This document shows positions 32,630 through 44,000 of a stretch of 64,000 nucleotides of DNA, one piece after another. The translations under genes and the position numbers were made by a program. The notes under the pieces were generated by a model. That model saw nothing but the letters and a program-made list of their open reading frames with translations. It was not told where the DNA came from and made no database searches. The stretch comes from Siphonodentalium dalli (lineage: Eukaryota > Mollusca > Scaphopoda > Gadilida > Siphonodentaliidae): assembly GCA_032622095.1 (NCBI GenBank), contig CP136061.1, positions 6,832,734 through 6,896,733 of the forward strand. The letters are read 5' to 3'. Position 1 is the stretch's first letter. The number at the start of each line of letters is the position of its first letter.

Positions 32630-33275
32630 ATAGTCCCATTGGGACAGTCACACCTCTAGTTATCACTGGTCACAAGACATGTGAGGCGTCGTGCAGGAAG
32701 GGAGGTGTGTGTGTCACACTCACGTTACTTAGTATCACTGTTCACAAGATGGGAGCTTCCTGAATTTTTGCAAAAACCTTAGGTCGCCCAACAATTTTAT
32801 TTTTAATAATTGTTAAAAAATGTAAGAAAAAATGAAAAAAATTATAAAAAATTGTTAAATGTAAGAAATAATGATAAAAATTGTTAAAGAATGTACGAAC
32901 AAATTATACAAATTAATAAAGAATGTAAGAAAAAAAACATAAAAATTATAAAATTGATAAAGAAGGTAAGAAAAAATATTTTTTTTTATCAAATGTGAGG
33001 CAGCATGCAGGAAGGGGGTTTGGGGGGGGTGGGGGGGTGATATTGAGGGTATTAATGATGCTACTTCACACTAAAGTTAGATGTACGCAATAATATAGGA
33101 CGAGGGTTAAGGAGGTCTATTGTGTGTCACACTCACGTTACTTTGTATCACTGACCATAAGACATGTGAGGCGTCACGCAGGAAGGGGGGGGGGGGTGAT
33201 ATTGAGGGTATTAAGGATTCTACTTCACACTAAAGTTTGATGTACGCAGTAATACAGGAAGAGGGTTGATGAGTG
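32630..33275. repeat. Tandem duplication of about 190 bp with an F/C-type MITE remnant inside
   Basis: Units share CACACTCACGTTACTT, CATGTGAGGCGTC, GCAGGAAGGG and GATATTGAGGGTATTAA. The last two (about 32995-33150 and 33120-33270) are closest. Between units 1 and 2, about 32745-32995 holds an F-like end (GGGAGCTTCCTGAATTTTTG) and an expanded version of the A-rich C spacer (GTTAAAGAATGTAAGAAA-like). Confidence 0.75.
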
Positions 33276-33292
33276 GAGTATAATTATAACAC

Positions 33293-33731
33293 ACTGCTGC
33301 AAATTGTGTGCCTGTCATTTGCAGAATAAGGTCCCCAGAGGGTGAATTTAGTGACGCTATCCCGCATAGCGGGCTAGCATCACCAAATTCACCCTCTGGA
33401 GACCTCATTCTGCTTAGGTCTCATCTTCTGTGAACTATCTACAGTATCAAATTAACATTGATTTTAGTTTTCCCTTCTGGGATGTTTCTGTATCCCCTAA
33501 TTTGCAGCAGATAAAATGCATAATCGAGGTGCCCAATGGGTGATCATCACCAACTTCAACTGGGGAACTTCAATCTGATCCTAGGTCTACCATAGCAGTT
33601 GAGGGCCTAAGCAGAATTAGGTTCCCAGAGGGTGAATTTAGTGATGCTAGCCCGCTGTGCCGGATAATGTCACTAAATTCACCTCTGGGGACCTCATTCT
33701 GCAAATGACAGACACACTATTTGCAGGCTTG
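33293..33731. mobile_element. Family B element, long form
   Basis: About 439 bp with two palindromes and a reverse-oriented core. The left end is eroded (CTGCAAATTGTGTGCC); the right end CTATTTGCAGGCTTG is intact. Confidence 0.9.
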
Positions 33732-33838
33732 AGGATGACTTCATTGATCATAAGACCACACAGCCCGAGATCTGAAGGAATTTCACTTGACCTACTTTGA
33801 CCTTCTTGGTTGCTAATGGCCGGATGTAATTGTCGAGA

Positions 33839-33962
33839 TTTGAATATACTAGAACCCGTCATTGTGTCATCGCTTTGTGTTTAGGATCTTGAATATACTA
33901 TCACCCGTCATTGTACCGAGGCTCTTGAATATACTATCACCCATCATTGTACCGAGATTCAG
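33839..33962. repeat. Three-unit tandem repeat
   Basis: TTGAATATACTATCACCC and GTCATTGTACCGAG recur three times, with the first unit diverged. Confidence 0.8.
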
Positions 33963-34403
33963 TTGTTGAAATGTTCGGCATCATATATTCAGGCCTGGCC
34001 ATCACATTGCGAGTTTGGGGTTCTGGGATAATTAAGTGCAGTGGAGTATGAAATTGAGATTAGATTATTTATTGGTAATGATACATATATCTATACAATT
34101 TTACAGAAATGTTGACGCATTTATACAAAAGAATGAGCTATATTATGATTATGGATGGAACTGCGGTCAACATTAACATATAACTGTAAGTGAGTGATAA
34201 AAAGAGCTCACTATTTAGATGTATATAATCAAAAAGAGATTTAACCAATAAAGTTTTAAGATGGTTAGTCGGTGGTATTAATATTAATAAATTTTATTAT
34301 TAATACTGGTCAGCCTCTTTAATTTATCATCATGGCTTTGTCGTCTACTGTATAGATAAAGGCTGCAAAATAAACCATGGCTTTATTTTAGCACGTACTA
34401 AAA
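33963..34403. other. Unique AT-rich spacer
   Basis: No gene or repeat is recognised apart from the start of the palindrome interrupted at 34404. Confidence 0.5.
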
Positions 34404-34528
34404 TACAGTAATGCCCTCGGGGAGAGCTTTCCGATGAATGGCAACAAGCCATATTTCCGACTAAATCCTGAAAAGTTACCCATAATTCTGCTGTGGTTAA
34501 GGAGTCGATTAATTAGAGCATTACTGTA
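34404..34528. mobile_element. Family A MITE, left arm deleted (copy 11)
   Basis: TACAGTAATGCCC joins directly to TCGGGGAGAGCTTTCC and the full right arm to GCATTACTGTA. On both sides lie copies of the palindrome TTTTAGCACGTGCTAAAA (one with a single change), so it sits between duplicated palindromes. Confidence 0.92.
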
Positions 34529-34557
34529 GCTTTATTTTAGCACGTGCTAAAATAAAG
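34528..34557. repeat. Perfect palindrome around GCACGTGC
   Basis: A self-complementary stretch of about 28 bp centred on TTTTAGCACGTGCTAAAA. A near-identical version with one change lies at about 34379-34405, across the A element. Confidence 0.85.
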
Positions 34558-34726
34558 CAAGAACGGCTACAGCTATCATAATAAAGTCACATGCTCAGAA
34601 CTTCAAACGAAAAACTTGCAATCGATTCTAATTGTTTCCTAAAGAATTCCCCATTAATTTCTTATCCCATTTAAACAAATTTAATAGACGTTAACTACTT
34701 TTAAACTTTGGCGATGGATAAAAACA

Positions 34727-34872
34727 ATACCCATAAAGTTTGACGAGATACTAGGTTTATTTCGCTCATATGATTCAGCAAATGGGGAATTTCGCTAAAG
34801 CTCGGCCCCCATTTTCTGAATCATATTCGCGAAAATAAACCTTATATCTCGTCAAACTATATGGATATTCTA
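34727..34872. repeat. Imperfect hairpin of about 145 bp
   Basis: Arms AGTTTGACGAGATACTAGG / TATATCTCGTCAAACT and CATATGATTCAGCAAATGGG / CCCATTTTCTGAATCATAT pair. It is the only copy in the window; no TSD was identified. Confidence 0.75.
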
Positions 34873-35312
34873 TATATATATCATTACCAGGGATAACACT
34901 GAAAGAAGGAAAAAAAAATCTTTCTTATTTCCATAGTGGTCCCTAATACTTATGATGGGTTTAATTATGAAGATTTACAAGTCTTAAAATGATACGGTTA
35001 GTTGGAGATACATGTAGATCAGAAACCAATATTAGGTTCACATATATATGTATCACATACTATGAAAATTTGTGTGCTATAATTTATAGGACAATATTTT
35101 GACCCTAACAACATGAAAGTATCAGAATACCAGTCTAGAAGTATCAGCATAGGTTATGAGTCGTCATGTATGGTATACATGTGCTAATTTGTGCAGTATA
35201 GTATGCATGGCTATATATGAAGATGCTTGTTGTCCAATCACATCCATCCTTCATGCACTTATTTCATTTCCATTTCATCTATTACTTTTTTGTTAAAACT
35301 TACATATACATG
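34873..35312. other. Unique spacer
   Basis: Nothing recognised. Confidence 0.5.
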
Positions 35313-35474
35313 TACAGTTATGCCCTAAATAATCGACTCCTTAACCACAGCTGAATTAGGGTAACTCAGTGAGAGCTTTCCGATGAATTGCAACAAGCCA
35401 TATTTCCGACTAAATCCTGAAAAGTTACCCATAATTCTGCTGTTGTTAAGGAGTCGATTATTTAGAACATTATA
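35313..35474. mobile_element. Family A MITE, internal deletion (copy 12)
   Basis: TACAGTTATGCCC on the left; the inner left arm is missing (AGGGTAACTCAGTGAGAGC) and the right end is eroded (TTTAGAACATTATA). Confidence 0.9.
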
Positions 35475-35897
35475 CATGTATATAGTTGAGGCGAATAGAT
35501 TATATTGTTTACCCTAAAAAAAATAAAAAAGATATTCATTGACAACTACATATAGTTCCCTTAGGAAATGTACGTATAATATGTTAAACAAACGACCCAT
35601 TTCCCTCCAGATCTGAGAATAAGGTGCCTGTCATTTGCAGAATGAGGTCCCCAGAGGGTGAATTTAGTGACACTATCCCACAGCTGCCTGGCGTCATCAA
35701 ATTCACCTTCTGGGAACCTCATTCTGATTTAAGGCCTCAACTGCTGTGGGTGAGCGAGGATCAGATTGAAGTTTCCCCAGTTGAAGTTGGTGATGTTCAC
35801 CCATTAGTCACCTCGATTATGCATTTTATCTTTTGCAAATTAGGGGATATAGAAACTGAAAAGAAGGGGAAAAGTATTTAAAAACAAGGTTATAATT

Positions 35898-38466
35898 CCC
35901 CAGTTTCCTGACCATGAATTATTCATGGTTATTCAAGGATAATTCATGAATAACCATGGTTATTTAACCATGAATATTCATGGTTATTCATACTTTTTAA
36001 CCATGGATATTCATGGATATTCGTGGTTGTTAAATGGCCCATTATTCATGGTCCATGAATATCCATGAACAATGAATATCCATGAATAACCATAGATATT
36101 CATGGTTAATAACCATACATGTAGATATCCATGAATAACCATAGATATCCATGGATAACCATAGATATTCATGGTTAATAACCATACATGTAGATATCCA
36201 TGAATAACCATAGATATCCATGAATAACCATAGATATTCATGGTTAATAACCATGGATATTCATGGTTGATGAATATTCCCCAACCATGTCAAATGTTTT
36301 TATGTATGAAAGATACAAAACGTCTGCTGGTTTCCACATAATATAATTGTTCTGTTTTGGTCGATAACAACAACTTCTATACAGATGCATATCATATAGA
36401 ACTAGCAGTTTTACACAATTTAAGTTTGTACGTCAGTACTGTCACCTGCACTGCAGTGGCATCGCCATCAGAACTTCAGTACGAAAACGACACAGGTCGG
36501 CATGGGCTGGCCTAGATCCTAATATACTTGAATGCATATGGAACATCACCAGCTGAAATCACTGGAATTTCATGGTTGATCAACTGAATCCGAATTTCAT
36601 GGTCATTGAATTTTCCTATCCAGTCTCCACTGTTCATCCCATTCAAAATCGGCGAGCTCGCCGGTTTCCGTGTCAAGACACCATCTCACTTCGAATTGAA
36701 ATTTGGATGTATTTGCCTTCACATAATAATGACGAAGAATGATTAGCAGATTACGGTATTCCAATTTTATAGTTTTACGATGTGCACACACTGTCATAAT
36801 AATCATATTCCATATAATTATATTCCTCAAAGTTCCCTCAAGTTCAACAGATCCACTGATTGTGTGCGACGGTTTTCAATTGTGAAAATTAGAGTAATTT
36901 TGACCGCGCAAAATTTCGCCTGTTTGAAAAAGCGGCTTGCAGAAAGAAACGGATCGTTGAGGTTGTTTTATGGGTATTTTGCTTCATCAGGATTATTTCT
37001 ACACAAAATATATACAAACAATGATTTACACTGGCATTATATTAATAAATGATATATCTAAAACGTCGCACATTTTGTATGACTCAATTCCATATTCCAG
37101 TTCCCGTTCCCGTTTTTCACTTTTAAATTTATTACTTTCGATTTCAAAGGCACATCCCCCCGACGATATATTTGATTTGTTTTCATGATTATAAACCCAG
37201 GATCGCGACAATAAAGCTATTCGATAAAAGAACTGATAAAGCCACATGGGGTATTGAACCTTTTAAAAACATTATTTTGAATTTTGTTGTCCATAAATTG
37301 CATAATCCATCGCTTGTTAGATCGGAATTTAAAAAAAATAATCAGCCCCCGAATTTGGCCGAAATTAGGAAAAATGTCCCCACGGTAAATCACATGTTAC
37401 CACGGTGTTTCACACAGAATTGATTTATTTTGCTGTGGATTATCTGATTATGTTGAAATTAATGATGCAAATTATCAAACACAAACTTTAAACAAATATA
37501 TGGTGAAAACAAAATTGAAATATTCCAAGTTTAAAACGCACATGTGGCGAACAAAGATTCCAATGCACTAACTGCGAACTTGAAACTAATATAAAATTTA
37601 CTGTGAACTTATCGCGAATGGTTTGCCTCGAATCTAAATTTTCTGCAAAGTTGCAGCAAACATTAACAAAATTTACTGCAAACAAAAAGTTTGCGGCAAA
37701 GATCTGCGAATATGTGCAATTTGCTGCAAACATGCCGCACATTTGCCGCTAACTTGCAGCAAACAACCATTTCGATAAGGGAATTATATATGTCAACTTC
37801 CTTATCATCATATAAGAAAATATTTATATAAAATGAATATTAATTGATAGAAGCATTTCCAGACAGGTGTCTTCGACATTATTACTTAATACCGCAAAAT
37901 ATATAAAACGTGTTTACGACTGTTTACGAAGGGATAATCCATCTTTAATTAGTAAACACAGTCTGGTCTGATTTGATTGTTATAATTGCTTATTGTTCAT
38001 GGTTGTTCATGGAAGGATGAATTCCAGAATTTTTTTTATTAAATATTAGACTTAAAATATTCATGGTTATTCATGATATAAAATTGCTATCCTATTTGTA
38101 TTTAAATGTTAAACACACTGCATTAGACTTGCCAACATTTCTTACTCAAAATATATACAAAAACTATTATATATAAATCCATTAATACATTCATGTTTAT
38201 TCATGCTTATTCATACTTCCATGGCTATTAGAATTTAATGTTTGCAATAATTCATGCTTATCCACACTTTTTCCTACCTTATAAACCTGCAAAATTTACT
38301 ATTTCCAAAAGTTCATATATATTCATGCTAATTCAGACTTTAAAACCATGATTAACCATGAACAAGCATAACCATGAATATGAATCATGAATAAAGAATG
38401 AATATTCATGAATAACCATGAATATTCATGCTTTGTTCGTGCTCCATGAATTACAGGAAACTGGGG
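35898..38466. mobile_element. Unrecognised 2569-bp DNA transposon, CCCCAGTTTCCTG inverted ends
   Basis: The left end CCCCAGTTTCCTG and right end CAGGAAACTGGGG are perfect 13-bp inverted repeats. Comparison with the empty site at about 14556-14570 (GGTTATAATTTGAAAC) gives a TT duplication: TT at 35896-35897 and at 38467-38468. Subterminal regions are packed with CATGAATA / TTCATGGTTA repeats, dense at 35911-36290 on the left and again at 38330-38450 on the right. The interior (about 36300-38200) is AT-rich, with GCAAA/TTTGC-type short repeats near 37540-37770. Its frames are all under 91 codons and look non-coding, so this is a non-autonomous copy. I cannot assign a superfamily. Confidence 0.9.
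35911..36285. repeat. Subterminal ATTCATGG repeat field
   Basis: Multiple units of TTCATGGTTATTCATGG and their complements in both orientations, including a block of about 72 bp (AACCATACATGTAGATATCC) repeated in tandem at about 36100-36250. Arrays beside the ends of a transposon are often transposase-binding sites; that role is inference here. Confidence 0.85.
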
Positions 38467-38559
38467 TTTGAAACTATAGATACATGTGCTTCCAAGGAGA
38501 TGAGGCCTTATTTTTTGTAAATAAATATGTTTAAACCAGTAGGCGATTCAAAGTGATAC

Positions 38560-38752
38560 TACTGTAATGCCCTAAATAATAAACTCCTTAACCACAGCAG
38601 AATTATGGGCAACTTTTCAGGATTTAGTCGGAAATATGGCTCAGTGAGAGCTTTCTGATGAATGGCAACAAGCCATATTTCCAACTAAATCCTGAGAAGT
38701 TGCCCATTATTCTGCTGTGATTAAGGAGTCGATTATTTAGGGCATTACTGTA
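38560..38752. mobile_element. Family A foldback MITE, copy 13 (paralogue of copy 5)
   Basis: It carries the same left-end change (TACTGTAATGCCC) and the same arm deletion as 14656-14848, and the same left flank (AAACCAGTAGGCGATTCAAA). The two loci are copies of one ancestral segment. Confidence 0.93.
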
Positions 38753-39545
38753 GTTGGCGATTCCATTGTACTCTAGCCTTTCTAGTTCTCGGGTGTTGTA
38801 ATCTTTTAGGGTGTTTCTAATACTTTCTGTAATATTATAGGGTGTTGCGATAGATATTATAGCACAGATACCCAGACATACGGGCCTAACCCATATTTAT
38901 GAATTGCCCAAATTTTTTTAGCATGGAATTCACACGTTATAAATTAGGCTTTATTGTATTTCATTCATGATGCCCATATAACTTACCTTTGAGTACCAGT
39001 ATGTGATATTCTTGATTATCACTTGAGACGTTTTCAGTGCATATATTGCGTAATGAGAAACCCTAAAGCACGAATTAAATTAATTTTATGAACCCTGAAA
39101 AAATACTTGAAATAAATCGGTTAGCGATTTCATTGGACGTTATCGATGATATCTCGTAGGTAATTGTGGGCGTGTGTGAGACGGTAAAACCCGATAATAA
39201 CATTCATTCAGCTTGTTTGCCGCCTCAGCGTTTACTCCTTGATGTCTGCGTTTTTTCATATTTGAAACCAATGAATATGTAAATAGCGTTGTGGACATTT
39301 TAAAAGGATTCAATGACACAAACTTCCAAAGATTAAAAATAAACAGTCACTGTCCTCATTCAATTTTCTAAAAGGGGTACATTTTAACTGCAATAAGACG
39401 TGCTTTATGACAAACTTGTGCACTTATTTACCTTTAGGGTGCAGGTGTAATTGACAGGTAAAATGATTTACGGTATATAGTTAGCTTAAAGACATATTTG
39501 GGGTTATTTAAATTAATAAAATTGATAAGTGAGTACCATTAGTAC
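38753..39545. other. Unique spacer
   Basis: About 790 bp without recognised repeat or gene. Confidence 0.5.
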
Positions 39546-39549
39546 TTAA

Positions 39550-39941
39550 CCCTTTACCCAACAGAATGGCCCTGTGCCAATGCATTCTCTTATATATGCG
39601 AGTCGACCATAGGTCGCCTCGCATATATAAGAGAATGCATTGGCTTAACACATTAAAAATTATAAAATTGTTAAAGAATGTAAGAAAAAATGGTAAAAAG
39701 TGTTAAAAAAAGATTTTTGTTAGGCCAATGCATTCTCTTATATATGCGAGGCGACCTATGGTCGACTCGCATATATAAGAGAATGCATTGGCACAGGGCG
39801 TAACTGTAACTATCACAATGTGGTCAAGGAGCCGGTTCCAATGATATCCATATTTGTATGGTTCTATTGAGACAGACGAAAGATATTTTAGGCTGTTGAA
39901 GCTTTATTTGGCCGGTTTTGGCCGGTTTGTTGGGTAAAGGG
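39550..39941. mobile_element. Family C TTAA element, copy 5 (full)
   Basis: 392 bp, TTAA at 39546-39549 and 39942-39945, with two opposed hairpins (39576-39644 and about 39724-39792). The adjoining tandem units contain the empty site GTACTTAAGGAATGTAGC at about 40080 and 40219, so the insertion hit a TTAA at the start of that array. Confidence 0.97.
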
Positions 39942-39943
39942 TT

Positions 39944-40716
39944 AAGGAATGTAGCATTTAACATATATCCTGTATGGAGCCCCAGACAGAGAGAACAATG
40001 CACTGATGACTGTCGTCTGCTCAGGTCTGTTTGGGGCTCCATACGGGTGATAAGTGAGTACTCAGGCACCATTAGTACCGGTACTTAAGGAATGTAGCAT
40101 TTAACATATATCCTGTATGGAGCCCCAGACAGAGAAAACAATGCACTGATGACTGTCGTCTGCTCAGGTCTGTTTGGGGCTCCATACGGGTGATAAGTGA
40201 GTACTCAGGCACCATTAGTACTTAAGGAATGTAGCATTTAACATATATCCTGTATGGAGCCCCAGACAGAGAAAACAATGCACTGATGACTGTCGTCTGC
40301 TCAGGTCTGTTTGGGGCTCCATACGGGTGATAAGTGAGTACTCAGGCACCATTTGTACTGAAAGAATGTAGCATTTAACATATATCCTGTATGGCGCCCC
40401 AGACAGAGAGAACAATGCACTGATGACTGTCGTCTGCTCAGGTCTGTTTGGGGCACCATACGGGTGATAAGTGAGTACTCAGGCACCATTTGTACTGAAA
40501 TAATGTAGCATTTAACATATATCCTGTATGGCGCCCCAGACAGAGAGAACAATGCACTGATGACTGTCGTCTGCTCAGGTCTGTTTGGGGCACCATACGG
40601 GTGATAAGTGAGTACTCAGGCACCATTTGTACTGAAGGAATGTTGCATTAATGTATTACATTTACCCTGTATGGAGCCCCATATGTATGTGAGTACACAG
40701 GCACCCTTGGTACTAC
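39944..40716. repeat. Tandem array, about 138-bp unit built around a G hairpin, about 5.6 copies
   Basis: Each unit runs from AAGGAATGTAGCATTTAAC through a G hairpin (CTGTATGGAGCCCCAGACAG / CTGTTTGGGGCTCCATACGG) to AAGTGAGTACTCAGGCACC. In units 4 and 5 both arms carry matching changes (GGCGCCCC with GGGGCACC), so the hairpin is altered on both sides together. Confidence 0.95.
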
Positions 40717-40732
40717 TATATATATATATAGA

Positions 40733-41005
40733 TCAGCTAGGATCAGATTGAAGTTCCCCAGTTGAAGTTGGTGATGTTCACCCGTTAGTCACCTCGATTA
40801 TGCATTTTATCTTTTGCAAATTAGGGGATATAGAAACTGAACAGCAGGACAAAGAATGTTCAATGTTCATTTGAAACTATAGATACCGGTACTTCCCAGA
40901 AGATGAGTCCTAAGCAGAATGAGGTCCCCACTGTGCAGGGTAGCATCACTGAAGTAACCCTCTGGGGACCTCATTCTGAAAATGTCAGACACTATTTCCA
41001 GGCTT
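40733..41005. mobile_element. Family B element, left palindrome missing
   Basis: It begins in the core (CTAGGATCAGATTGAAGTTC) and ends GACACTATTTCCAGGCTTTG. The right palindrome has lost part of its left arm. Confidence 0.85.
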
Positions 41006-41045
41006 TGTCTGGATACATCTGTGTATAATGTAGATATTGTATTGA

Positions 41046-41526
41046 CCCTTCCATTACTGGAGCTTCCTGAAAATTTGTGTCAAACCTGTGTCTCCGATAG
41101 GGCGCCTCATATATATATAAGAGAATACATTGACCTTGAACTTGTAAGCCAGTGGATTCTCTTATATGTGAGAGGCTCCATATGGGATACTTGCATATAT
41201 AAGAGAATACATTGGCCTAACAATATTTACCTTGAACTTGTAAGCCAATGGATTCTCTTATATATGAGAGGCTCCCTATGGGAGACTTGCACATATAAGA
41301 GAATGCATTGGCCTAACAATATTTACCTTGACCTTGTAAGCCAGTGGATTCTCTTATATATGCAAGGCTCCCTATGGGAGACTCACATATTTACGAGAAT
41401 GCACTGGCACAGGATCTTTATGGGGTGAAGGAGAAGATCACTAGATCTCTAAAGGACCTTTTAACGCTGCACCAGCACTACAGCATCTTTTAATGCTGCA
41501 CCAGTGTTTTTCGTGTCATGAAAGGG
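41046..41526. mobile_element. Family F TTAA element with amplified hairpins (copy 5)
   Basis: The left flank is a decayed TTGA and the right flank is TTAA (41527-41530). It contains about four hairpin units (near 41092-41145, 41152-41216, 41245-41307 and 41336-41405) separated by AACAATATTTACCTTGA spacers. A 148-codon open frame across them is a repeat by-product. Confidence 0.85.
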
Positions 41527-41968
41527 TTAATAGGGGGAACTATCTTTGTGGAGGTGTTTAGAAGTGCTTAGGTGAATTTTCACTGAATTTACATATGTAA
41601 TCAATTCACAGTGGACATATAACATGGGTATATATAGAAGCTAACCACTCAAGATCACACTAAATGTATATAACATGGGTATATATAGAAGCTACCCACT
41701 CAAGATTGCACTAAATGTCTCCTTATGTGGCTTTCATAATAAGCTCGACATCTCCACACAGTCAAGTGATACTATAGTTAGGATGCAGTAAATCAGATTA
41801 TCACATGTGCTATGTCACGGAGAGATTGATTATAAGGTTAAATCTACCCACGTAAACACGTCAATTTATGCACTATTTTCATCCCACTCAGATGACGTCA
41901 GGCAACATGGAGAGTTTGGGGTGTTACGTGCACCATGCACCCCCGCAACTTCGGTAAAAATGTTTGGA
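41527..41968. repeat. Spacer with a two-unit tandem repeat
   Basis: A unit containing ACATGGGTATATATAGAAGC and CCACTCAAGAT occurs twice at about 41616-41725. The rest is unique. Confidence 0.75.
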
Positions 41969-41976
41969 ATTTCCAT

Positions 41977-42614
41977 TAAGCCTTGATATAATGTGTCTAT
42001 CATTTGCTGAATGAGGTCCCAGAGGGTGAATTTAGTGGGTTAGCTAGCATCACTAAATTCACACTCTGGGGACCTCATTCTGCTTAGACCTCATCTTCTG
42101 GAAAGAATAATGGGTGACTAATGGGTGAACATCACCAACTTAAACTGTGGAACTTAAATCTGATTCTGATCCTGGTGCTCCCATAGCAGGCCTATTCAGT
42201 TTTTTCCCCTTCTATTCGATATTTATATCCCCCAATTTTCAGAAGATAAAAGGCATAATCGAGGTGACTAATGTGTGAACATAACCAACTTCAACTTGGG
42301 AACTTCAATCTGATCAATGGTCTCCCATATTAGCCCATAAAGCAGAATGAGGTCCCCAGAGGCTGAATTTGGTGATACTAGCCTGTCGTGCTGGATACCG
42401 TCACTAAATTCACCATCTGGGGACCTCATTCTGCAAATGACAGACATAATATGTCAGTGATGTACATGTAAGACAACCATCTCAAACCTCACTGATAAAC
42501 TTTAATGTTTAACCCACATGGAACCTCACACAGATGGAATCATGTAATATGGAGTGTCGTCTGCTCCATTCTATGTGGGGCTCTCTATGAGTTCAGACAC
42601 TATTTCAAGGCTTG
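41977..42614. mobile_element. Family B element, long form with perfect TSD and a G insertion
   Basis: ATTTCCAT at 41969-41976 recurs exactly at 42615-42622. The left end is TAAGCCTTGATATAATG and the right end ACACTATTTCAAGGCTTG. The core segment (GTGACTAATGGGTGAACATC) is duplicated. The right arm is split by about 140 bp with a G hairpin (about 42508-42597), which leaves the terminal ACACTATTTCAAGGCTTG stranded beyond it. Confidence 0.94.
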
Positions 42615-42697
42615 ATTTCCATTCTTGACACAAAGTCAGTTGGAAATTTCTCACCAATTTTAGGTCAAAATTGGTCTCATAGTTAGATTTAGGGCCT

Positions 42698-42833
42698 CAC
42701 AGACTCTAATGTAAAATAAACATTACAGTAGTATCACCCGTATGGTGCCCCTCACAGACACGAGCAGACGATATTCAGGCTGGTCCCTGTAGTGGCCCCA
42801 CAGACTCTAATGTAAAATAAACATTACAGTAAT
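42698..42833. repeat. G hairpin remnant between 36-bp direct repeats
   Basis: CAGACTCTAATGTAAAATAA plus ACATTACAGTA occurs at about 42698-42733 and 42789-42833. Between them is a remnant with CCCGTATGGTGCCCCTCACA. Confidence 0.8.
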
Positions 42834-43128
42834 ATGATGAGCTGGCAAATTTTAATCATAAAATTTCATTATATACAACCACAGATGTTTATAAAACCTT
42901 TGATAATCTGGATTAGGATAATCCATCTGTGCATCACAGATAAGCTACCATTAATCTGAGTTGTTTAGATAAGTTGTAAATACTGCAAACTGCTGATAAC
43001 TGTACTCGGCATTTGATGCCCGATGTGTTTGTGATAAATATTTAGCGATTTCATTTATAAAAATAATGACTTGGTGAATATGAGTGTTATGGAGGATTGA
43101 CATGGAGAGAAACAAACTGTGATTAGTG
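42834..43128. other. Unique spacer
   Basis: Nothing recognised. Confidence 0.5.
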
Positions 43129-43136
43129 TGGATAAT

Positions 43137-43580
43137 CAAGTCTGCGATTAGCGTGTCTGTCATTTGCAGAATGAGGTCCCCAGAGGGTTAATTTAGTGAC
43201 GATATCCCGCATAGCGGGCTAGAATCACTAAATTCACCCTCTGGGGACCTCATTCTGCTAAGGCCCTCAACTGCTATGGCAGACCTAGGATCAGATTGAA
43301 GTTCCCCAGTTGAAGTTGGTGATGTTCACCCATTGGGCACCTCAATTATGAATTTTATGTTCTGCAAATTAGGGGATATAGAAACTTCCTAGAAGGAAAA
43401 TGTAACTAAAAACAATGTTAAATTTTATACTATAGATACTTACCAGAAGATGAGGCCTAAGCAGAATGAGGTCTCCAGAGGGTGAATTTGGTGATGCTAG
43501 CCCACTGCGGGATAGCATCACTAAATTCACCCTCTGGGGACCTCATTCTGCAAATGACAGACACGCTATTTGCAGGCTTG
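43137..43580. mobile_element. Family B element, long form with perfect 8-bp TSD
   Basis: 444 bp; TGGATAAT at 43129-43136 and 43581-43588. Ends CAAGTCTGCGATTAGCGTG and CACGCTATTTGCAGGCTTG; two palindromes and the CCCCAGTTGAAGTTGGTGAT core are all present. Confidence 0.97.
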
Positions 43581-43746
43581 TGGATAATTATACAATCCTT
43601 CGATTGCATGGATATATATATATACGAGTGCAGTTCTCAGGGCGGTCTGGGTGCTCGAGTTCTTAATGAGGATGTTTAACTTAATCTCAGAGGTAGATAA
43701 TGCCATAAATATACAGTTTCTGTAAACCTTCTCAGGGGCCCCCCAG

Positions 43747-44000
43747 CAAGCCTTGAAATAGGGTGTCTGTCATTTGCAGAATGAGGTCCCCAGAGGGTGA
43801 ATTTAGTGATGCTACCCCGCATAGCGGGCTAGCATCACCAAATTCACCCTCTGGGGACCTCATTCTGCTTACACCTCAGCAGAATGAGGTTACCAGAGGG
43901 TGAATTTGGTGATGCTAGCCCACTATGCGTGGTAGCATCACTAAATTCACCCTCTGGGGACCTCATTCTGCAAATGACAGACACCCTATTTCAAGGCTTG
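43747..44000. mobile_element. Family B element, double palindrome with short linker, perfect TSD
   Basis: 254 bp; CCCCCCAG at 43739-43746 and 44001-44008. Two palindromes are joined by CTTACACCTCAG. Terminal repeats match over at least 40 bp, starting CAAGCCTTGAAATAGGGTGT. Confidence 0.97.

Larger units (their letters stand above)
35608..38510. mobile_element. Family B element split by a 2.57-kb transposon
   Basis: The left end is CAGATCTGAGAATAAGGTGC, followed by a palindrome (about 35638-35735) and core. The core stops at GGTTATAATT (35897), resumes TTTGAAACTATAG (38467) and ends at GAGATGAGGCC. The second palindrome is absent. The same truncated core and right-hand context exist at 14436-14655, so the locus was duplicated before the large insertion. 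Confidence 0.93.

Noticed and set aside
36603-37742. Transposase gene inside the 2.57-kb element
   Set aside because: All frames are 73-90 codons, occur on both strands and show no catalytic motif; the element is treated as non-autonomous.
40982-41428. 148-codon frame with a repeated Gln-Trp-Ile-Leu-Leu-Tyr motif
   Set aside because: It coincides with the amplified hairpins of an F element; the repeat in the peptide is the DNA hairpin unit.
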